Shown piece by piece: positions 57,233 through 64,000 of a stretch of DNA of 64,000 nt (within the stretch, counting starts at the first letter, position 1; the number at the start of each line of letters is the position of its first letter). The notes under the pieces are model-generated. The model saw only the letters and a program-made list of their open reading frames with translations, was not told the origin of the DNA and did not search any database. The DNA comes from Mucidula mucida. Its lineage: Eukaryota; Basidiomycota; Agaricomycetes; Agaricales; Physalacriaceae. A program made the translations under genes and the position numbers. Location: the NCBI GenBank assembly GCA_015501055.1, contig JADNYV010000021.1, positions 248,001 through 312,000 on the forward strand, given 5' to 3'.

Positions 57233-59137
57233 CTATCCTCCTCCTACGTCCCTCAAAATCAACGGCCTCATCACCCTTGCCCAATTTTCATCCCAAGACG
57301 ACCACTCCCATGACAAATCTCCGTACTCATGTGGTCTATGTAAGTGCGATCCCGAAGGAGGCTGCTTAGCCAAGTTCTTCCGTAACGAAGATAATTGTGG
57401 CGACGACGGGAAACCCTCAAACAGCGTCTGCCGAAAATTCACATAAACGAACTGAAACTACGAAGGAAGGACTACTGACCTCGAGCTGCTTCGCAAGCTG
57501 CGCAGCATTATCGAATATCAAACCGTTGACGCCTTCTTTGACGAGTTCATCGAGACTTGAAATGATGGTCAGCTTCTTGTCGTCGGTTGAAGAGAGAAGC
57601 TAACCATGCGAACCGGAGGGCACAGACTGGCAGTCCGCAGCCAAACATGTCTACGACCTTCATCGGCAAATCCAGCGCGGATGAGCTCGAATGTAAAGAG
57701 ACGCCCAAATCACAGGAACCTAAGAACAGAGGATAATCCTCCGGCTCCAGCCATACTGTTACACATCGTACCCAGATCCACTCCTTCTGCAGCTGATTTA
57801 CCTCCTTCATATAGGCCTCGCGCATAGGGCCCTTTCCCGTCACCACCATAAGCAGTTTCGGTAACGACCTAGGCGCATTCCTTGCACGCTCCTCATACAA
57901 AATCAAAGCATCTTTCAGGACACCGAAATCCTCATCTGGTGTCCATGACGTGCTGGAGACGACGAGTGCGGGTCGGTCGTGGCGGAGACGGGGCGAGTGA
58001 ATGTGCGTGTAGCTGCCAGGTATCGGTGACATTGCGCGTGTTGGGGTCATAATTTTGGTCTGGAATGGGTTGCCAGCTTTAGAAGGGATCCCCGATGTTG
58101 GAGACGGGGGACTGAATGCAATCATACTTTCAGTAGTCTCTGGAGGCCCCGTTGTATCTGTGAACGGTGTCGAGTATGGGATTGAGCATTCCGGTAACCA
58201 TCCATCGAAAACTTTGGGTTGGGTCCAAAGGTGTTTGAGTTTTATGAGGAGCTGTATCATGTGAGAACGACGTACACAAATGAAAGACCGCGTACATCGT
58301 GAACTTCTTGTGGAGACGAGTGATGAAAGTGTTGCGGAGGTCGATCGTGAAGGACAACCTTTTTGCCCTGCAAGTCCCATTCCTTTACGAGAAAGTCGTG
58401 CATGGCTTGGGTCACGAAAAGATGTGCGTAGGCGTATTTTCCGAATGTGGCCTCTATCCTGCGGTGTAGGTTGAAGACATGATACAAAGCACAGTGGACT
58501 GCTTACCATTTGGCAATGCGCACGAACAGATGATTCGAGCCCAGCTTCAACGCAAGAATACTGTAGCCTAGATTGTGCCAGTCAATTATGATCTTACATC
58601 CACGTATTCTGCCCACCAGGGCGACGATGGCGAGTGTGGGTATACTGGGAGGGTTTTGAACCAAGATGAATTCCGGAGGATGGGGAATTTGAACGAGCAG
58701 GATCAAGATGATTGTCAGGACTTGGTGTACTATCTTGATGGGCGCGAGAAGTACGAAAGGCAACCTTCCCACGACCGAAGGTAGCTGAGGCAGGTATCGC
58801 AGTTGCACCAGCGGTAGCCGTTCTAAGGCCGGTATTGGCTTTGAACCTATGTTCTTCGACATTAGACTCACATACAGATCCAGGTCAAGAACGCACCTCC
58901 GTACCCAATAATGTCGGTCTGGAATCCATTTTCTGCAAAGCTCTCGGCGTGGTACATCATCCGGGGACTGCGGCCTATGTCGCCCAGAACGAGAATGGCA
59001 ACGGAACGTAGGGAATGCTCATTGCGCGGGCGGAAAAAGATGTAGAGGGCGAATAGTTTCCAGGAGCAGTATACGACGGCCAGCGTGAGCAGGGCATGGG
59101 AAACATGTAGGCCGTCGGGGTCGAACGTGGTGGTCAT
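57233..59137 (-). CDS. ALG1: ALG1, chitobiosyldiphosphodolichol beta-mannosyltransferase
   Basis: Adds the first mannose to GlcNAc2-PP-dolichol on the cytosolic face of the ER in N-glycan synthesis. The N-terminal membrane helix is [20 protein letters not shown]. It is followed by [27 protein letters not shown] joined to [56 protein letters not shown] and [20 protein letters not shown]. The GT-B C-domain has [59 protein letters not shown] and [18 protein letters not shown]. Its C-terminal part has [20 protein letters not shown]. The NQNPPSIP, WHN(L/Y)GY and [12 protein letters not shown] motifs are diagnostic for ALG1. The length of about 540 residues, with an insert between 57980 and 58200, is within fungal range. 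The start at 59137 gives the anchor. Confidence 0.92.
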
Positions 59138-59367
59138 GGATCAAGGCAAGCATCCAAAGCATGACGCACTTTCATCACGACCGCTATTCCTGTCAGGTCG
59201 CGTCTATCCTCCTGTTAACCGTCCTCCTTCTGGTATTGCTGACAACGCGCGCCATCCCGCCCTCCCGCTCGCCGCGTAACAGCTTACGACCATCTCGCCG
59301 TATGAGGCGTTACCATAACTCAACTGTTACCCAGGAGTGACGGGTTCCCAACTCACCGTTATCTTCC

Positions 59368-60752
59368 ATGAACGCTTTACTTTTGTCGGTGGTCTCAGCT
59401 CTAGTCGTCGGGGCGGCGGGCGCGCTGCTGCTTTACTGGACTCTTACGGTCTCTAAACGAGCTCGGATCCAAGCGTCGGTCAGTATCCACTTCGCTAGCT
59501 ATAGTTCTCCCTAGTTGACTCTTGCAGCTCCCAACCACCCCCTATGGCTGGCGCTTTGCTAGTTCCCCCGAAGACCTTTGGGTCCCCCTGGCGCCGTATT
59601 TCGCGCCCTACGGCCTCACCCTATGGCCGCTGATTGGTCTTGCTTATACAATGCCCATTTCAGAATCACTGCACTCGAATAGCCAGATTACTGGTACAAG
59701 TCTCACTTCCGCCATCCAACCCCATTCACTTCACTTCCTACCGTTTTTGAATGCATTGTACGTCGATTCCCTTGTCATCCAACGAGCCCACCTCAATGGA
59801 TGCTCCAAGTCCACCTCTCAGTGTCCCATGCAAACGCCGACAGGCCAACATGTGGTGTGCCGAGCTATTGTCATCGGAAAGTATGGTATGCCGTCTCTCG
59901 CTGCTTTGCGTAGAGTTGCCACAGGCGTCAACACCCAATACGTCGATAACCACGTCCTCCCACTGCTTCAGGAGATTGATCTCTTTGGGATTACGTTTGG
60001 TATCTTTCCGTATGTGGGTTGTGATTTACGAACCGCTTTGCAAGCCCAAGTCCCCGGACGTCCCTGTTACGTTCAAAATTCTGTCATCGACCTCATTGAT
60101 ATATTTCTCCAGTGCCTTGAGGTGGGTGCCCAGCAGCTCAGCGCCTCCTTCTCCTGACCTTTCACCTCGTGTGACAGGCGCTTTCCTTCATACACGCATG
60201 TCGCGTTGCCCATCGTGTAAGCCAATATTTGCATGCTACTACTAATCCAGACTGAAGACACTATCGTGACGCGTCAGGATGCGTACGCCTCCAATTTCCT
60301 TATCCAGTACTTTACCGATACTGCTCGCAAGCAACAATATCCCACTAACCGGCCGCGCGTGTACCTCATTGACTTTGAGACTGCCATTTGCTTTCCTGAA
60401 GAGACCCCCTACGAAAGGTGCCTCGCAGTCTCCTTACCGGCTGCTGACCTTGGACTCGAGTATACGCGCACTCTACCGCCTGAGTTGGATGGATTTACCC
60501 CTTACAGCCCATTTGCGTTGGATGTATTCCAACTCGTGAGCGATTTTCGTCATTTTAAGGTCAGCTAGTATGCAGCTCGGAGGTCGTCCTGCAACTAATA
60601 TACCCCCGATACGTTAGACCTGTGTGCCGGTGCTAGATGAGGCCATAGAGGGCTTGGGAAGCATGAGCGCCGAAAAGGCACATGAGACGCTTAGTGGCAT
60701 TGTCGTCCAATTGCCACCCGTTAGCTTGATGCATCGCTTTGAGAGAATGTAG
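59368..60752 (+). CDS. Membrane-anchored kinase-like (possible pseudokinase) protein
   Basis: Exon 1 (MNALLLSVVSALVVGAAGAL) is a membrane or signal-anchor helix. The main exon has LPTTPYGWRFASSPEDLWVP and APYFAPYGLTLWPL. It continues with ALRRVATGVNTQYVDNHVLP and EIDLFGITFGIFPYVGCDL. Across introns come IDIFLQCLEALSFIHACRVA, then HR|DAYASNFLIQ and RVYLIDFETAICFPEETP. The last exon is VPVLDEAIEGLGSMSAEKAH, ending MHRFERM. This resembles an Agaricomycete protein-kinase-fold family. The catalytic loop HRDxKxxN appears as HRDAYASN (Lys replaced by Tyr) and DFG as DFE, so activity is doubtful. The intron splits HR from D. Its degenerate copy is at 53300-53600. FMO copy 3 follows. Confidence 0.7.
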
Positions 60753-61508
60753 TTGCTGCAATCCCAAAGCATTATTGCCAGCGACTACTATGGAGCGGAT
60801 CACCATGCGACTATATGAGCGATCTGTCATTTAGGATGCGCCGACGCCGCCCATCTGTCGAGCATCACCAGGTCGCATTTATCCCTCTCACATGACCGCT
60901 TCCTTCCTTCTAACAGTCTTTCTCCTCAAAACAGTCGACGCGCGTCATCCCACCGTGCCGCTCCAATGACTGTGTAATTCGTGACAGTAGTTCTTAAGCG
61001 GAAGACCCATTGTCGATCACCACTTGACTGGACTGGTCAGAGACGATCATTCTACTGTGTGTCTTACGATTTTATTCCGAAAGCAACGCTTCCATCACTT
61101 TTCATGCCATTCTTCTGGTTGTGATCCACCGTCAGCGTGCGTGATTCTCCCCTATCCTGGACCCTGGTTATAGCTTCATGCTCTAGCTCTACAGCAATGT
61201 CGTCTGGGGAAAATCGTCTACCTTCTGCGATTCAGCGTTGATCAGCTGGACCTTCGTGTCGCTATTATTACCATTACGCTCACCAATCTTTCCCAAACTG
61301 CCATCCCAAACAGCGTGATGTTTGACTCCGGCGTGATTCTTGGTTATTTATTGACAGGTTCATTGTTCACACTCCAGTCTTCGACATGGTTATCGTTCAC
61401 ACTCATTTAATCATTCTCCAGAGACAATTGGCTTCGCATCATCACGTCACTCTTTTGGGGTACAAGTACTTCAATTGCCCTCCTTTTATGCAGCTACGCA
61501 ATACTTCA
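60753..61508. promoter_or_regulatory. Upstream region of FMO copy 3
   Basis: No gene was seen. From about 61262 the sequence matches the upstream region of FMO copy 1 on the other strand (including accaatctttcccaaactgc and cgtcactcttttggggtac), so it is inside the duplicated block and probably contains the copy 3 promoter. Confidence 0.55.
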
Positions 61509-63929
61509 ATGGCAAGCCGTCTTCTTCCAACACTGCCGAAGCTGGATGTCACGGTAGCCTCTGATGTCGACGCTTACAAAGTGGCAACGGAATGGTTCAG
61601 CACCTTCACCTCCGCCGCAACATCAGGAGACGTTGACACCGTTCTTTCCATTTTCATCCCCAACGCACTATGGCGCGACCTCCTCGCCCTCACCTGGGAC
61701 TTCCGGACCTTCGCAGGCGAATCCAAGATCAAAGAGTTTCTCCAAAATCGACTGAAAACGAACGTCGTCTACGACTTCAATGGACCCCGGGATTCCGCTT
61801 TCCAGCAGCCGGCACCTGACCTCGCATGGGTGCAGTTCACGTTCACGTTCTCCGTAACCTCTGTCGGAGCGGCTTCTGGCGTAGTGCGTCTCGTACCCCA
61901 GAAAGACGGCATCTGGCGCCTTCACTGTATTTTGACCAATCTTGAAGACCTCGATGGCTATCCGGAAAACAAAGGCCCCTTGCTCAGTCCAGAGATCAAT
62001 CATAGCGCTTGGGAAGCGGAGAGAGCGCGCGAAGTCGCGTTTGAAGACGAGAACCCGACGGTCTTGATTGTTGGTGCAGGCCAAGCGGGATTGTGTGTTG
62101 CTGCGAGGCTGAAATGCTTAGACGTTTCTTCCTTGATTGTGGAAAAGAATGAACGGGTTGGGGATAATTGGAGAAAGAGGTATGACGGTTTGTGCCTCCA
62201 TGATCCCGCTTGTGAGTGTCGTTCAACTGATCAAGAGATTCCCATCTAAAAGACCATAGATTTTGATCATCTACCATACATGCCGTACGATTTTGCAATG
62301 TTAGCCTTCTCACGCTGGAACTCATTGCTCCTAAAGATTCCCCAGTATTTGGCCAGTGTTCCCTCCTGCTCGTAAAGTGAGTGTGATAGGCTCAACGCCA
62401 CAACGCGCAGCTAAGCGTTTCTAGTTCGCGAATTGGCTAGAGAATTATGCGGATGTTATGGACCTGAATGTCTGGACGTCGTCTGTGGTAACAAGCGCCG
62501 TTTCCGAAGATTCTGGCAAATGGACCGTTACCGTCAAACGCGGGGACGGAAAGGAGCGCGTACTTCGCGTCAACCATGTTGTTAGTGCGACAGGATTGGC
62601 GGAGACGAGTATTGGCACCCTCAAACCGCCTTATGTTGAAGGAATGGTAAGTGTCATGCGCATCGAGAAGCTCGCTGAAGAGCTTGTAGGAAATCTTCAA
62701 AGGAAAGTCTTACACTCATTCGAGCACAAACGCGCCTTGGATTATGCTGGAAAGAAGGTGGTCGTTGTCGGTGCTGCCACGTCTGGTGCGTGGTTTTAAC
62801 TGCTTGCGTGTACATAGTAACATTAGGCGGTAGCTCACGACATTTGTGCGGATTGTTATCGTCATGGCGTTGGTTCGACTGTTCTCAAGCTTCAAGTAAA
62901 TCTTCTAACTCGCAATACAGATGTTACCATGTACCAACGTAGTTCGACTTACGTGTTTTCGACCAAGAACGGCTTCAAGTATATCACAGACGGTAGGCCT
63001 TGACAGCAGTACGCCAACTGAACCTCATCGAATGATACAGACCTTTACCTGAACAGCGGTCTTCCCACACATTCGGCCGACCTGCTGATGCTTCGTTCCC
63101 GAATCTTCTGGGAACGGAGCTCAGCATCCGATCAGTAGATGCTCTGGCCGAAGACGACAAGTACGAAAGCCCTTCTTGCATTCGACGGGATATGTAATTC
63201 ATTTTAACAGACCACTCTTAGACGCGCTCAGCGCCCGCGGTTTCAAGCTCAATAAAGGATATAAAGGCGCGGGCCCACTTCTTCAATTCCTGACGAAGAA
63301 GGGCGGATACTACGTCGGTAAGCCATACAGTTGTTGGTGACATTACTACTGAGATGTCCGTGGGAAGATGTCGGAGCGAGCCAGCTTATCGCGGATGGCA
63401 AGGTCAAGCTTAAGAACGACAGTTACATGAAGAGGTTTACCGAGAATGGTATTTTGTTTGAGGATGGCACGGAATTGCCAGCGGACGTAGTAGTGTTTGC
63501 TACAGGGTGAGTCTAGGGCCATGCATATAACCACGCCTAAGTCTAAACCTTGGATTGTAGAGTGGGCGAAACGAAAGGCGGGCTCAAGAGTATCGTCGGG
63601 GCAGAGGTTGCTGATAAATGTGGCCCAATTTGGGGGCTCAACTCGGAAGGAGAGTTGTGTGGGGTATGGAGAGATCTTGGCGTTCGTGGGCTCTGGAGCG
63701 CGACAGGTAAGTAACGACGCGTTGAGAGCAAGGCGACACTTAACTCTGGTGGGGCGTCAGGTCACTTGGCTGCCTGCCGCTTTCATTCGAAGCATTTGGC
63801 GATGCGTAAGTTGGTCTCTGCCCTTCGCAGCTTCGAGTCTAATCGTGGAGCGCAGAAATCAAAGCTATAGAAGCGGGGCTGTTGAAGGAAAGGTACTCGC
63901 TATCTCTTGTAAATGATAAAGGTTTATGA
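61509..63929 (+). pseudogene. NTF2-like/flavin monooxygenase fusion (FMO copy 3), probably frameshifted
   Basis: Nearly identical to copy 1 exon by exon: [98 protein letters not shown], and the terminal LKERYSLSLVNDKGL at 63929. In the exon starting near 63049 the alignment to copy 1 shows one missing base at about 63085-63091: copy 1 reads gccgacctcctgaaagcttcg, here it is gccgacctgctgatgcttcg. The frame then runs to a TAG at 63136-63138, before the last third of the FMO domain. The downstream exons remain clean, so decay is recent, or the missing base is a sequence error. The start was chosen by homology; an upstream in-frame Met at 61386 is probably not used. Confidence 0.7.
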
Positions 63930-64000
63930 TGGGCCTTCCTCCTCCCTATCTTACTCTTTTCGAACGGGCTCCTGTTTTATCTACAGAAATCAATAGCAGC
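63930..64000. other. Right edge, no gene seen
   Basis: The 71 bases after the FMO copy 3 stop contain no recognisable feature. Confidence 0.4.

Noticed and set aside
61386..61508. Upstream Met extending FMO copy 3 by 41 residues
   Set aside because: The extension is not shared in copies 1 and 2 and lies in DNA homologous to the copy 1 promoter.
50502..63929. Secondary-metabolite gene cluster around the three FMOs
   Set aside because: No polyketide synthase, peptide synthetase, terpene cyclase or cluster-specific transporter was found. ALG1 is a housekeeping gene.
1..64000. CRISPR arrays, operons, ribosome binding sites and riboswitches
   Set aside because: Intron-rich eukaryotic genes, and no regular spaced repeats. 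Prokaryotic signals do not apply.

Overview
The window looks like nuclear DNA of a mushroom-forming basidiomycete (Agaricomycete). Genes lie on both strands and are split by many introns of about 45-60 bases with GT-AG borders (a few GC-AG). Exons as short as 18-24 nt occur. Gene content fits a filamentous fungus: a Zn(II)2Cys6 regulator, an arrestin-like protein, a BTB protein, small secreted cysteine-rich proteins, a diverged kinase-like family typical of Agaricomycetes, SDH1, ALG1, RRP46 and a peroxisomal acyl-CoA oxidase. All gene models were spliced by eye from the sequence, so exact exon borders are provisional.

Layout. 1-6.5 kb is sparse: a hypothetical gene, a broken double-psi-beta-barrel (DPBB) secreted protein gene and a head-to-head pair of small secreted cysteine-rich proteins. 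6.5-17.6 kb holds minus-strand regulators: a HIRIP3-like histone chaperone, a Zn2Cys6 transcription factor, one member of an unnamed family, and a long arrestin-like protein with a repeated C-terminal tail. 18-20 kb has two more members of the unnamed family. 20-24.6 kb has a divergent MFS transporter/amidase pair. 24.7-26.5 kb has a BTB protein and the intact DPBB gene, an inverted copy of the one near 4 kb. 28-39.8 kb carries tRNA-Val, RRP46, SDH1, a proline-rich hypothetical gene, a degenerate second tRNA-Val, acyl-CoA oxidase and an intron-containing tRNA-Leu. 39.8-40.2 kb is a MITE-like element. 40.5-50 kb holds a secreted protein, a single-pass membrane protein, a small acidic protein and a coiled-coil (She3-like) protein.

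50.5-64 kb is the most unusual part. It has three paralogous flavin monooxygenases, each with an N-terminal NTF2-like domain fused to an FAD/NAD(P)-binding FMO domain, interleaved with ALG1 and a membrane-anchored kinase-like gene. The kinase-like gene plus one FMO (59.4-63.9 kb, plus strand) matches a kinase relic plus another FMO (53.6-50.5 kb, minus strand), intergenic promoter DNA included. This is therefore an inverted duplication around the middle FMO. One copy of each gene has decayed: the kinase in the left unit, and the FMO in the right unit, which has a one-base frameshift.

The housekeeping genes (SDH1, ALG1, RRP46, acyl-CoA oxidase) are scattered among lineage-specific genes and do not form one pathway. 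Linkages that may matter for function are the amidase with its transporter, the paired secreted proteins, and the FMO/kinase-like block.
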